Shown here piece after piece: positions 17,507 through 25,705 of a stretch of 64,000 nt of DNA. A model generated the notes under the pieces. It was not told where the DNA came from. It did not search any database and saw nothing but the letters and a program-made list of their open reading frames with translations. The position numbers and the translations under genes were made by a program. This DNA comes from Roseomonas mucosa ATCC BAA-692. Its GTDB lineage: Bacteria > Pseudomonadota > Alphaproteobacteria > Acetobacterales > Acetobacteraceae. The DNA lies in contig NZ_JHWD01000007.1 of the NCBI RefSeq assembly GCF_000622225.1, forward strand, positions 1-64,000. Reading direction: 5' to 3'. Within the stretch, counting starts at the first letter, position 1; each line of letters opens with the position of its first letter.

Positions 17507-19420
17507 TCATGCCGTGGCCGGAGCGGAAGCCCCTTCGGCCGCCCCGTGCCGGCGGCGGGCGGCCTCCGGCCCCCGGTCCGCGTCCAGGTCCGCCGCGGCT
17601 GCGGCCTCGGCGGCGGCCACCGCCTCGGACTGGCGGCGCCACATGGCGGCATAGAGGCCGTCCTCGGACAGCAGCCGCGCATGGCTGCCCCGCTCGGCGA
17701 TGCGCCCGTCCTGCAGCACGATGATCTCGTCGGCATCCACCACGGTGGAAAGCCGGTGCGCGATCACCAGCGTCGTCCTCCCCTGCGCCACGCCGCGCAG
17801 GGCGGACTGGATCTCGCTCTCGGTGCGGGTGTCGAGGGCGCTGGTGGCCTCGTCCAGGATCAGCACGCGCGGGTCCTTCAGGATGGTGCGGGCGATGGCC
17901 ACGCGCTGCTTCTCGCCGCCCGAGAGCTTCAGCCCCCGCTCGCCGACCCGCGTGTCGTAGCCGTCGGGCAGGCGCAGCACGAAGTCATGCACCTGGGCGA
18001 GCCGCGCCGCCTGCTCGACCTCCTCCTGCGTGGCACCGGGGCGGCCATAGGCGATGTTGTAGCGGATGGTGTCGTTGAACAGCACCGTGTCCTGCGGCAC
18101 CACGCCGATGGCGGCACGCAGGGATTCCTGCGTCACGTCGCGGATGTCCTGCCCGTCCAGCAGCACCCGGCCGGAGGAGGCGTCGTAGAAGCGGAACAAC
18201 AGGCGGGAGATGGTGGACTTGCCCGCCCCTGTCGGCCCGACGATGGCCAGGGTCCGCCCCGGCGGCACGGTGAAGGAGACGCCCTTCAGGATCTCCCGGT
18301 CCGGGCGGTAGCCGAAATGCACGTCCTCGAACCGCACCTCGCCCTGCCCCGCCGCCAGGGCCGGGGCGCCGGGGCGATCGGCCACCTCGCGCTCCTCCCG
18401 CATCAGGGTGAACATGGCGTCCATGTCCACCAGCCCCTGCTTCACCTCGCGGTACACGAAGCCCAGCATGTTCAGCGGCAGGTAGAGCTGGATCAGGTAG
18501 GTGTTCACCAGCACGAAGTCGCCCACCGTCATGCTGCCGGCTGCGACGCGGCTGGCCGCCATCAGCATCACCGTGGTCAGCCCCACGGCGATGATCGCCG
18601 CCTGGCCGGCGTTCAGCATGTTCAGCGTGGTCTCGGAGCGGGTGTAGGCGCCCTCGTAGCGCGCGAGCGAGGCGTCGTAGCGCCGCTCCTCGTGCCGCTC
18701 GTTGCCGAAATACTTCACCGTCTCGTAGTTCAGCAGGCTGTCCACCGCCTTGGTATTGGCATCCTGGTCCATCTCGTTCATCGCCCGGCGGAAGCGCAGC
18801 CGCCAGTTCGTGAAGGCGAGGGTGAAGACGATGTAGATGCCGATCGTGCCCAGCGTGACGGCCGCGAAGGCGAAGGAGAACATCTTCCACAGGATCGCCG
18901 CGACCAGCAGGATCTCGAAGATCGTGGGGATGATGTTGAACAGCATGAAGTCGAGGACGAAGTTGATCCCCCGCGTCCCCCGCTCGATCACCCGCGACAG
19001 CCCGCCGGTCTGGCGGTCCAGGTGGAAGCGCAGGCTGAGCGCGTGCAGGTGCTGGAAGACCTGCAAGGCGATGCGCCGAGCCGCGCGGGCCTGCACCTTC
19101 ACGAAGATGGCGTCGCGCAGTTCGGCGAAGAGGGAGCTCGCCACCCGCAGCAGCCCGTAGCCCAGCACCAGGGCCACCGGCACCGCCGCGACGGCCGCCA
19201 TGCCGCCGGCCGCGGTCGCATGGGGGGTCAGCGCGTCCACCGCCCGCGCATAGGCCATGGGCACATAGACATTGGCCACCTTGGCACAGACCAGGAAGGC
19301 CAGCGCCAGCACCACCCGGACCCGCAGGCCGGTCTCGTTGCGGGGCCAGAGATAAGGGGCGAGGTTGCGCAGCGTCTGGAAGTGGTTGCCGCCCATGCGG
19401 GCGGGGGGTGATTCGGCCAT
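17507..19420 (-). CDS. Atm1-type ABC exporter (permease-ATPase half transporter)
   Basis: This half transporter is about 637 aa, with six transmembrane helices in residues 35-330 followed by an ABC ATPase. The family blocks KYFGNERHEERRYD, NMLNAGQAAIIAVGLT and LPLNMLGFVYREVKQGLVDMD are characteristic of Atm1/ABCB7/HMT1 exporters of glutathione-linked sulfur or heavy-metal conjugates. The ATPase shows Walker A GPTGAGKST, signature LSGGEKQRVAIART, Walker B VLILDEATSALD and the AHRLST switch. Start ATG 19420 (MAESPPARMGG) is chosen over upstream in-frame codons because conserved sequence begins shortly after. The Ala/Glu-rich tail after about residue 590 is typical disordered extension. Confidence 0.93.
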   Translation of the reverse strand: MAESPPARMGGNHFQTLRNLAPYLWPRNETGLRVRVVLALAFLVCAKVANVYVPMAYARAVDALTPHATAAGGMAAVAAVPVALVLGYGLLRVASSLFAELRDAIFVKVQARAARRIALQVFQHLHALSLRFHLDRQTGGLSRVIERGTRGINFVLDFMLFNIIPTIFEILLVAAILWKMFSFAFAAVTLGTIGIYIVFTLAFTNWRLRFRRAMNEMDQDANTKAVDSLLNYETVKYFGNERHEERRYDASLARYEGAYTRSETTLNMLNAGQAAIIAVGLTTVMLMAASRVAAGSMTVGDFVLVNTYLIQLYLPLNMLGFVYREVKQGLVDMDAMFTLMREEREVADRPGAPALAAGQGEVRFEDVHFGYRPDREILKGVSFTVPPGRTLAIVGPTGAGKSTISRLLFRFYDASSGRVLLDGQDIRDVTQESLRAAIGVVPQDTVLFNDTIRYNIAYGRPGATQEEVEQAARLAQVHDFVLRLPDGYDTRVGERGLKLSGGEKQRVAIARTILKDPRVLILDEATSALDTRTESEIQSALRGVAQGRTTLVIAHRLSTVVDADEIIVLQDGRIAERGSHARLLSEDGLYAAMWRRQSEAVAAAEAAAAADLDADRGPEAARRRHGAAEGASAPATA

Positions 19421-19521
19421 CAGTCGGAAGTCTCGCGAAATTTCCTCCCAGATGGGCAGACTTCGCCACCCCGCAAAGCCGAATGGTTGCAGGCCAGTCC
19501 GGCGCGGCGCATCTGCGGGGG

Positions 19522-20373
19522 ATGGACACACGCCTCTATCGCCACATACAGGCCTGCAACGACCATCCGGAGCTGGGGCGCTACACGCCGCTGCGCCTGG
19601 GCGGGGAGCAGGTGGGATGGCTGCCGCCGGTCCTGGCGGCGCGCCTGCCGGAGCTCTCGCCGCATCTCCGGGCGGCGCCGGAGGGTGTGGTGCTCGACCC
19701 GGGCCTGGCCGGCCCCGGCGAACGCTCCGCCGCCCTGGCGCATCTGACGGCGAGGCTCGCGGCCGAGGGCATGTTCAAGCCGCGCAAGGAGATGTTCGAC
19801 GTCCGCGCGGCGCCCGGCGGGCCGGTGCTGGCGGTGGTGGACCGGGCGGCCGTCGCCGCCTTCGGCATCCTCAGCCAGGGCGCGCATCTGAACGGGCTGG
19901 TGCGGCGGGCGGATGGGCTGCACCTGTGGATCGGCTGGCGCCCCCGCCACAAGGCGCTCGCGCCCGGGCAGATGGACAACATCGTGGCCGGCGGCGTCCC
20001 GGCCGGGCTCTCGCCCCACGACACGCTGCTGAAGGAAGCGGAGGAGGAGGCCCGGATGCCCGCTGCCCTGGCCGCCCGGGCGAAGCCCGTGGGCCGCGTC
20101 TCCTATGTCATGGACAGCCCGGGCGAAGGGCTGCGCCGCGACATCCTGCATTGCTTCGACATCGAGCTGCCCGAGGATTTCACCCCCGAGCCGGGCGACG
20201 ACGAGGTGGAGCGCTTCGAGCTCTGGCCCGCCGCCCGCGTGCTGGAGGCGGTACGGGACGGCGATCGCGTGAAGTTCAACGTCAACCTGGTGCTGATCGA
20301 CCTGTTCCTGCGGGAAGGGCTGGCCGAGGACCCGGACGGCCGCCTCCGCCAGGGCCTGGACCGGTTCCGCTGA
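19522..20373 (+). CDS. DUF4743/Nudix hydrolase (thiamine pyrophosphokinase-associated type)
   Basis: The 283-aa protein has an N-terminal DUF4743 domain and a C-terminal Nudix domain, like the Nudix half of fungal Tnr3-type proteins. Landmarks are FGILSQGAHLNGLVRR, LWIGWRPRHKALAPGQMDNIVAGGVPAG and a Nudix box LSPHDTLLKEAEEEA. The box keeps the Glu-rich helix but has Lys for Arg and lacks the usual Gly-Glu, a feature shared with this subfamily. It is probably a pyrophosphohydrolase acting on damaged thiamine diphosphate or a similar compound. ATG 19522 follows GGGGG. It is divergent from the ABC exporter with 101 bp between. Confidence 0.85.
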   Translation: MDTRLYRHIQACNDHPELGRYTPLRLGGEQVGWLPPVLAARLPELSPHLRAAPEGVVLDPGLAGPGERSAALAHLTARLAAEGMFKPRKEMFDVRAAPGGPVLAVVDRAAVAAFGILSQGAHLNGLVRRADGLHLWIGWRPRHKALAPGQMDNIVAGGVPAGLSPHDTLLKEAEEEARMPAALAARAKPVGRVSYVMDSPGEGLRRDILHCFDIELPEDFTPEPGDDEVERFELWPAARVLEAVRDGDRVKFNVNLVLIDLFLREGLAEDPDGRLRQGLDRFR

Positions 20374-20458
20374 CGATCCGCCCAGCCGCCGGTTTTCATC
20401 GGGACGGCGAGGTGTTGTACCCCTGTCCTCTCCAAGACCCTTTCGGGAGTCCGCTGCC

Positions 20459-21214
20459 ATGATCGTTCTCGTCACCGGCGCCACCGCCGGCTTCGGCACC
20501 GCCATCGCCCGGCGCTTCGCCGCCGATGGGGCACGCATCGTCGCCGCCGCCCGCCGGGCGGAGCGGCTGGAGGCGCTGAAGGCCGAGCTGGGCGCCGACA
20601 AGGTCCTTCCCCTGGTGCTGGATGTCCGCGACCGCGCGGCGGTGATGAAGGCCGTCGAGGGGCTGCCGGCGGAATGGGCCGCCGTCGATGTGCTGGTGAA
20701 CAATGCCGGCCTCGCCCTCGGCCTTGATCCCGCCCAGAAGGCCGACCTGGACGACTGGGATACGATGGTGGACACCAACGTGAAGGGACTGATGTACCTG
20801 ACCCGCGCCGTGCTGCCGGGCATGATCGAGCGCAAGTGCGGCCATGTCATCAACCTGGGCTCCACCGCCGGCGAGTGGCCCTATCCCGGCGGCAACGTCT
20901 ATGGCGCCACCAAGGCCTTCGTGCGCCAGTTCAGTCTGAACCTGCGGGCCGACCTCTACGGCACGCCGGTGCGGGTGACGGATATCCAGCCGGGCCTGGT
21001 GGGCGGCACGGAGTTCAGCAATGTCCGCTTCCATGGCGACGACGCGAAGGCCGGCGCCGTCTACGAGGGCGCCGACGCGCTGACGCCGGACGACATCGCC
21101 GATGCCGTCCACTGGGTCGCGACGCGTCCGGCGCGGGTCAACGTGAACATGCTGCAGGTCATGCCGGTCTCCCAGAGCTTCGGCCCGCTGCGCGTCCACA
21201 AGCCGGGGAGCTGA
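20459..21214 (+). CDS. ydfG: Short-chain dehydrogenase, YdfG-like (NADP-dependent 3-hydroxy acid dehydrogenase)
   Basis: This 251-aa classical SDR has the cofactor motif VTGATAGFGTAIARRFA (TGxxxGxG, residues 6-12) and a basic AARRAERL that favours NADP. It keeps the NNAG structural motif and the catalytic triad in HVINLGSTAGEWPYPGGNVYGATKAFVRQFS (Ser and Tyr-x3-Lys). The TEFSNVRFHGDDAKAGAVYEGADALTPDDIADAV segment is close to E. coli YdfG, which reduces malonic semialdehyde and oxidises L-allo-threonine or serine. Start ATG 20459 follows TTTCGGGAGT. No operon partner is evident. Confidence 0.88.
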   Translation: MIVLVTGATAGFGTAIARRFAADGARIVAAARRAERLEALKAELGADKVLPLVLDVRDRAAVMKAVEGLPAEWAAVDVLVNNAGLALGLDPAQKADLDDWDTMVDTNVKGLMYLTRAVLPGMIERKCGHVINLGSTAGEWPYPGGNVYGATKAFVRQFSLNLRADLYGTPVRVTDIQPGLVGGTEFSNVRFHGDDAKAGAVYEGADALTPDDIADAVHWVATRPARVNVNMLQVMPVSQSFGPLRVHKPGS

Positions 21215-21340
21215 GGCCCGGGCGGCCCTCGGCAGGCTGCTCCCTTGGCCATCCGCCGCAGCGGCGGAAAAGGCCGGGGCGGGCAGTGCGGGGGCCAACC
21301 CACTCGCTCTGCGTGTTTCCGTTAACTCTTTCTTTACCGT

Positions 21341-21358
21341 ATCACCCGTTCGGGTGAT
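21341..21358. promoter_or_regulatory. Perfect 18-bp palindrome upstream of the LuxR-type gene
   Basis: ATCACCCG-TT-CGGGTGAT is a perfect inverted repeat 61 bp upstream of the regulator gene, in an AT-richer stretch that also contains TTAACTCTTTCTTTA. Position and symmetry suggest an operator, possibly autoregulatory. A short hairpin is the alternative. Confidence 0.4.
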
Positions 21359-21418
21359 CGCAAGGGGCTCAAAAACTTGCAATCTCCCCGTTAATTTGAT
21401 CGGGCCCGGGAGGCAGCC

Positions 21419-22585
21419 TTGCTCGCAATCAGCCACGGCAGCGAAGACCCTTCCCCGGAAACCCTGGCGCTCGACCTCTATGCCGCGTTGCTGGACGGGA
21501 CCGGGCTGCCGCAGGTGCTGGAACGCATCGCGAAGCGCCTGGGCGCCGCTTCCTATGCCGCGCTGGTGACGGAGTACGACGGACAGCACGTCCTGCGCGG
21601 CCATGCCGTCACCTATGCCAATCTCGATCCCGCGCGGATGGTGGAATACGGCCGTCACTGGGTGCATCAGGACCCGTGGTGGCAGGCGGCGCTGCGGCAT
21701 GGCCCCGGCGTGCTGAACATGACGCGCCTCGTCTCACCGCAGATCTTCGCCCGCACGGCCTTCTGGAACGATTTCCTGCGCGGCCCGGACACGCCGTTCC
21801 ACGCGCTGGGCGCCCATGTGCACACGGCCGGCGACGTGTCGGCCGCCCTGGCCCTGCACCGCCCCATGCGGCAGGAGCCCTTCGACACGCGCGAGGAGAA
21901 GATCCTCGGCTTCCTCTATCCGCACATCCAGCGGGTCCTCGTGGCCCAGGCCCGGCTCAACGCGGCGGAATGGCCACTCGCCACGGCGGCGGGGCTGGAC
22001 GCGCTGACCCAGGGCGTGGCCGTGCTTTCCACCGAAGGGCGCCTCGTTCTGGCCAATGCGGCGCTCCAGGCCATGGCGGCGCGGGAGGATGGCTTCGTCC
22101 TCGACCGCCAGGGGATCTTCTGCGCCGGGGCGGCCGCGCGCCATGCCGTGACCGGCGCGGTGAACGCCGCCCAGGCGGCGGCCAGCGGCAAGGTCCGCCT
22201 GTTGCCCGATGCGGGGAGCTTCGCCATCCCCCGCCCCTCCGGCGCGCCGCCCTGGCTGGTCCAGGCCCTGCCGCTCCGGCAGGAGGACGGGGAATGCGGC
22301 TTCGCCAGCCTGCCGCGCCGCTTCACCAGGGTCCTGTTGCTGGTGCTCGACACGAGCCGGCGGCAGGCGCCCTCCCAGGGGCTGCTGCGCCGGCTCTTCG
22401 GCCTTTCCGCCGCCGAGGCCGCCCTCGCGGCGGCCATGGCGGAGGGCAAGAGCGTCGCCGCCATCGCCCAGATGCGCGGGGTCCTGCCGGGCAGCCTGCG
22501 CTCCCAGCTCACCGCGATCCGCCGCAAGACGGGCTGCGCCCGGCAGGCGGACCTCGCCGTGCTGCTCGCCCGGGTCGGGGGCTAG
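21419..22585 (+). CDS. LuxR-type helix-turn-helix transcriptional regulator
   Basis: The 388-aa regulator has an N-terminal sensor-like region (about 10-180), a PAS-like segment (about 190-320, GLDALTQGVAVLSTEGRLVLANAALQAM) and a C-terminal HTH (about 325-385, FGLSAAEAALAAAMAEGKSVAAIAQMRGVLPGSLRSQLTAIRRKTG). It resembles alphaproteobacterial orphan regulators of this architecture rather than autoinducer receptors. The start is TTG 21419 with GGGAGG 6 nt upstream; the LAISHGSEDPS beginning has no better codon. The target is unknown; the convergent large gene and the nitrile hydratase-like cluster lie beyond it. Confidence 0.82.
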   Translation: MLAISHGSEDPSPETLALDLYAALLDGTGLPQVLERIAKRLGAASYAALVTEYDGQHVLRGHAVTYANLDPARMVEYGRHWVHQDPWWQAALRHGPGVLNMTRLVSPQIFARTAFWNDFLRGPDTPFHALGAHVHTAGDVSAALALHRPMRQEPFDTREEKILGFLYPHIQRVLVAQARLNAAEWPLATAAGLDALTQGVAVLSTEGRLVLANAALQAMAAREDGFVLDRQGIFCAGAAARHAVTGAVNAAQAAASGKVRLLPDAGSFAIPRPSGAPPWLVQALPLRQEDGECGFASLPRRFTRVLLLVLDTSRRQAPSQGLLRRLFGLSAAEAALAAAMAEGKSVAAIAQMRGVLPGSLRSQLTAIRRKTGCARQADLAVLLARVGG

Positions 22586-22607
22586 GCCCCTCGCCCGGTC
22601 CGGCGGC

Positions 22608-24695
22608 TCAGCAGTAGCCCGAGGCCACCGGGGTGGCCTCGGCCCGTTCCGGGCCGGACGCCCTTGCCGCGGCACGCTCCGGCTGGCGCAGGGCGATCTC
22701 CGGCTCTGGCGGCAGCAGCGCCAGCAGGAGGGCCGCCTGGGAGCGCCCATGGCCCAGGCCGGCCCTGGAGTTGCCGAGCGCCGAGACCCTCGCCTCCAGC
22801 CCGTCCGGCCCGTGGTCCCAGAGCAAGCCGCGCAGCACGCGCTGCGCTTGGCCGATCATCACCCCGGCCCGTTCCCGCAGCGCCTCGGAAAGTTCCAGCC
22901 GCCCTTCCTCCGCGACGAGGCTGAGCGCGGCCAGCGCGCGCAGCAGCAGCCCACATTCCTCGGCGGACACCACGCCGCTGCGCTGCCAGGGCCCGTCGCT
23001 GCAACGGCGGCGGATCAGGATGGTCTCCAGCGGCGTGGCGCGGCCGGGCAGGTCCATGGCCCCCAGCCGCAAGGCCGCCACGCCGCGCGCCAGCGCATCA
23101 CCCAGTCCGGGCCAGGAAGGGTCCAGCAGGGCCAGGCGCGCCAGGGCGAGCAGCCCGGCCGCGTGGCTGGCCATGGAAAGCGCCTCGCCCTCCTGTCCGG
23201 CCCCCTCGGCGAAGATGCCTTCCTCCCCTTCCGCCTGGCGCGCCAGCAGTGCCCGCACAGGCTCCCGCAGCAGGTCCCGCCGCGCTTCCCCGCCCGGCAG
23301 GCGTGCCAGGGAATCCAGCGCCAGGACGAGGTCGCAAAGGGACCGCGTCGGCAGGCCGGGCGCCTGTTCCAGCAGGGGAGCGAGATGCGCGTGGCACCAG
23401 GAGAGCAGCGCCTCCCTTTCCTCGACCCCGGTCTCCGGCGGTGCCAGGAGCAGCGTGGCCGCGACGGCCAGCAGCGCCGCGGCGGGCTCCTCGGGCGGCG
23501 ACGGGTCGCGGCCGGCCAGGGCCGCACCCGGTGCCATGGCCCGCGCCGCCTGCGCCACCCCCTCCGCCGTTCCGGTCAATTGCAGCCGGTCCTCCCGCAC
23601 CACGAAGCTTTCGCCGCCCGCGAGGGAGGCGATCCCGTGGCGGACCAGCAGCCAGTGCAGCCGCCCCGCGCCGTCGGTATGCGCGGTGACGCTCGCCACC
23701 GTGCCGGGCGCCCGCGGCCGGGCATGGAGGGCATGGGCGCCACCCGCACCCGCGGCACCGCCGTGGCCCGTCACGGCCAGATGGTCCAGCGGGCCGGCAT
23801 GCAGGCGCAGAGAGGCCCCGCCGGTTGCGGGCAGGGCGTGCCGCGACAGCGCCCCGTCCCGGCCGCCGATCACGCCGCGCCGCATCGGGCTCAGGCTCAG
23901 CTCGTCCCAGGCCGTGGTCACGCGCACGGCGCGGAGCTGGAGGCCACTCTCTGCCCGCAGCGTCACCGTCAGCCGCAACACCGGCTCCCCGGCGCGCAGC
24001 GCGTATTCGTAGCGCAGCGTCCCCACCGGGCGTGGCTGGCCACGCCGCAGCAGCCCGCGCAGCCCCGGGCCGCCCGGCACGGCGAGCCGGCTCTCGTGGA
24101 ACAGCACCACGCCATCCTCGGTGCGCCGAAGGCCGCAGTCGGCGATGCTGTCCTCGACATCCAGGCAATGGGCGCGCCGGCCGAGCCGGAACTCCACCAG
24201 GTTGCCCGTATGCCGCGCCGCCTCGGCATCGGGCGCGTCGCTGTCGCAGAGGGATTCGATCACCAGCCCGCGCGACAGATCCCCGGTGAAGCGGGAGGTG
24301 CCCGTCACCACCTCGAAGGCGCGCGGATCGTCGCTGCGGATCTCCAGCATGGGCGGCAGCCGGCGCCGCGACGCCATCCCGTCCTCCCCCAACGCCAGGA
24401 CCGTGTCCCGCAGCCCCCGGGCGAGCTCCGGCGCCGCCGCCCGCAGCGCCGGATGCGCCAGCGCTTCCAGCACCCGCGCATGGTCCACGGTCCAGACGGA
24501 TCCGGCGGCGGCCGGCGGGGACTGCGCGGGCGGGCGCGGGGTGCCGCCGGCGGGCGGCACCGGTCCTGACACCAAGGCCAGCGACGGGGTCAGGGAGGGA
24601 CGCACGACCCCGTCCAGGGTGACGTCCCGGATCATCCGCTGCCGCAGGAAATGCAGCAGGCGATTGCATTCGGCTTGCGGTTGGAAGCGTCTCAT
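22608..24695 (-). CDS. Large protein of unknown function (695 aa)
   Basis: I do not recognise this protein. No signal peptide is clear. After a short N-terminus and a Pro/Ala-rich linker (about 45-65), residues about 110-380 look beta-rich (RSDDPRAFEVVTGTSRFTG; HTGNLVEFRLGRRAHCLDVEDSI; GTLRYEYALRAGEPVLRLTVTLRAE). Residues about 400-660 are helical repeats (AALLAVAATLLLAPPETG; SLCDLVLALDSLARLPGG; ASHAAGLLALARLALLDPS). A beta domain plus alpha-toroid recalls polysaccharide lyase/glycosidase-like or heparinase-like folds, but I see no diagnostic active site. It is separated from the upstream nitrile hydratase-like genes by 90 bp that contains an AT-rich stretch and a CCCATAATGGG palindrome (24770-24780), so it may have its own promoter. 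Confidence 0.7.
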   Translation of the reverse strand: MRRFQPQAECNRLLHFLRQRMIRDVTLDGVVRPSLTPSLALVSGPVPPAGGTPRPPAQSPPAAAGSVWTVDHARVLEALAHPALRAAAPELARGLRDTVLALGEDGMASRRRLPPMLEIRSDDPRAFEVVTGTSRFTGDLSRGLVIESLCDSDAPDAEAARHTGNLVEFRLGRRAHCLDVEDSIADCGLRRTEDGVVLFHESRLAVPGGPGLRGLLRRGQPRPVGTLRYEYALRAGEPVLRLTVTLRAESGLQLRAVRVTTAWDELSLSPMRRGVIGGRDGALSRHALPATGGASLRLHAGPLDHLAVTGHGGAAGAGGAHALHARPRAPGTVASVTAHTDGAGRLHWLLVRHGIASLAGGESFVVREDRLQLTGTAEGVAQAARAMAPGAALAGRDPSPPEEPAAALLAVAATLLLAPPETGVEEREALLSWCHAHLAPLLEQAPGLPTRSLCDLVLALDSLARLPGGEARRDLLREPVRALLARQAEGEEGIFAEGAGQEGEALSMASHAAGLLALARLALLDPSWPGLGDALARGVAALRLGAMDLPGRATPLETILIRRRCSDGPWQRSGVVSAEECGLLLRALAALSLVAEEGRLELSEALRERAGVMIGQAQRVLRGLLWDHGPDGLEARVSALGNSRAGLGHGRSQAALLLALLPPEPEIALRQPERAAARASGPERAEATPVASGYC

Positions 24696-24785
24696 TGCGG
24701 TGCAGGATAAGGCAGCGCCGCGCGTACCGCACCCCCAATATGCAACCTTTGGTGGAGTTTTATTGAATTCCCATAATGGGAAATT

Positions 24786-25379
24786 TCAGGCTGCCGCGGG
24801 CACCACCACCGGACGCAGACCCATCATCGCCTCCACATCCACCAGCGCCGCCAGCCGCTCCGCATCCCAGCCCTCGGTGCCGGCGGGGCGCAGCGGCAGG
24901 ACCATCCAGCGGTAGTCCGCCGTGCTGTCCACAACCCGCACCGACACGCCGCCCGGCAGGACCGTGCCCCATTCGGCCAGGACGCCGCGCGGGTCGCGCA
25001 CCGCCCGCGCGCGATAGGCAGCGGACTTGAACCAGCCGGGCGGATAGCCGAGCACGGCACGGGGATAGCAGGAGCAGAGGGTGCAGACGACGAGGTGGCG
25101 CCGCGCCTCGGTATCCTCCAGCACGCCCAGCGGCGGCAGGCCGGCCATGCTCACGCCCATGGCCTCGGCGGCGGCGCTGCCGTCGCGCAGCATCAGCGCG
25201 CGATAGGCGGGGTCGGTCCAGGCCCGCGCCACCATGGCGGCCCCGATGGCGGGCGAGGCGCGGTCCGTCCGCGCCTGCTGGGCATCGAGCTCGGCGGCAT
25301 TGGTGATGCCCTTCGCCTCCAGCGCCGCCAGGAAGCGGTCCAGCAGGGCGACATAGGCGGCGCGCGGCGGTGCGGCCAT
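24786..25379 (-). CDS. Nitrile hydratase alpha / thiocyanate hydrolase gamma-type cobalt subunit
   Basis: The 197-aa metal-bearing subunit belongs to the nitrile hydratase (NHase) / thiocyanate hydrolase (SCNase) family, which hydrate nitriles or hydrolyse thiocyanate to carbonyl sulfide and ammonia. The claw motif VCTLCSC occupies residues 98-104 (ligands Cys99, Cys102, Ser103, Cys104). Thr at the second position marks the cobalt type; iron enzymes have Ser. The motif continues Tyr-Pro-Arg107, where NHases have Trp. The rest (LGYPPGWFKSAAYRARAVRDPRGVLAEWG...WMVLPLRPAGTEGW) is normal. It begins inside TGATG, sharing one base with the upstream gene stop, so it is translationally coupled. Substrate is inferred, see findings. 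Confidence 0.93.
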   Translation of the reverse strand: MAAPPRAAYVALLDRFLAALEAKGITNAAELDAQQARTDRASPAIGAAMVARAWTDPAYRALMLRDGSAAAEAMGVSMAGLPPLGVLEDTEARRHLVVCTLCSCYPRAVLGYPPGWFKSAAYRARAVRDPRGVLAEWGTVLPGGVSVRVVDSTADYRWMVLPLRPAGTEGWDAERLAALVDVEAMMGLRPVVVPAAA

Positions 25380-25705
25380 CAGGACATCCTCCCTTCCTGG
25401 CCCAGCGGCTCCAGCCAGTGGCCGTAGAGCTCGACCAGGGTCGAATCCTCCTCCGGCACCGCCCCGAAAAGCACCGGCTGGGCAAAGGCCACATGGTACA
25501 GCGCGCGCAGCGGCGCCGGGCGGCCGAAGGCCAGTTCCGAGGGGTCCGGGAAATCCCCGAGATGGGCCAGCACGACCCCTTCCCGCCCCCGCAGGTAATG
25601 CGGCGTGCGGACATGGGCGGGGCCCCGCGATTCAGGCCAGTCGAAGCGCACGCGCACGCGGGTGCCGGGCACCAGCACGGTCCCCGGCGGGGTGGCTCCG
25701 TTCAC
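25379..25705 (-). CDS. Nitrile hydratase beta C-terminal half / thiocyanate hydrolase alpha-type subunit
   Basis: This 108-aa SH3-like protein corresponds to the C-terminal half of a canonical NHase beta subunit. It has TRVRVRFDWPESRGPAHVRTPHYLRGREGVVLAHLGDFPDPSE, the HxRxPxYxRG block that packs against the metal site, then LYHVAFAQPVLFG and LVELYGHWLEPL. In a normal NHase this domain is fused behind the helical half. Here it is a separate gene with ATGA overlap to the upstream half (4 nt) and TGATG overlap to the alpha-type subunit. That is the arrangement of thiocyanate hydrolase (scnB-scnA-scnC order). Confidence 0.9.
   Translation of the reverse strand: MNGATPPGTVLVPGTRVRVRFDWPESRGPAHVRTPHYLRGREGVVLAHLGDFPDPSELAFGRPAPLRALYHVAFAQPVLFGAVPEEDSTLVELYGHWLEPLGQEGRMS

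Noticed and set aside
22619-22642. CCGAGGCCACC-GG-GGTGGCCTCGG as a terminator between convergent genes
   Set aside because: It lies inside the last codons of the 695-aa gene and has a 2-nt loop; it could still help termination of the LuxR-type gene but is not listed as a separate feature.
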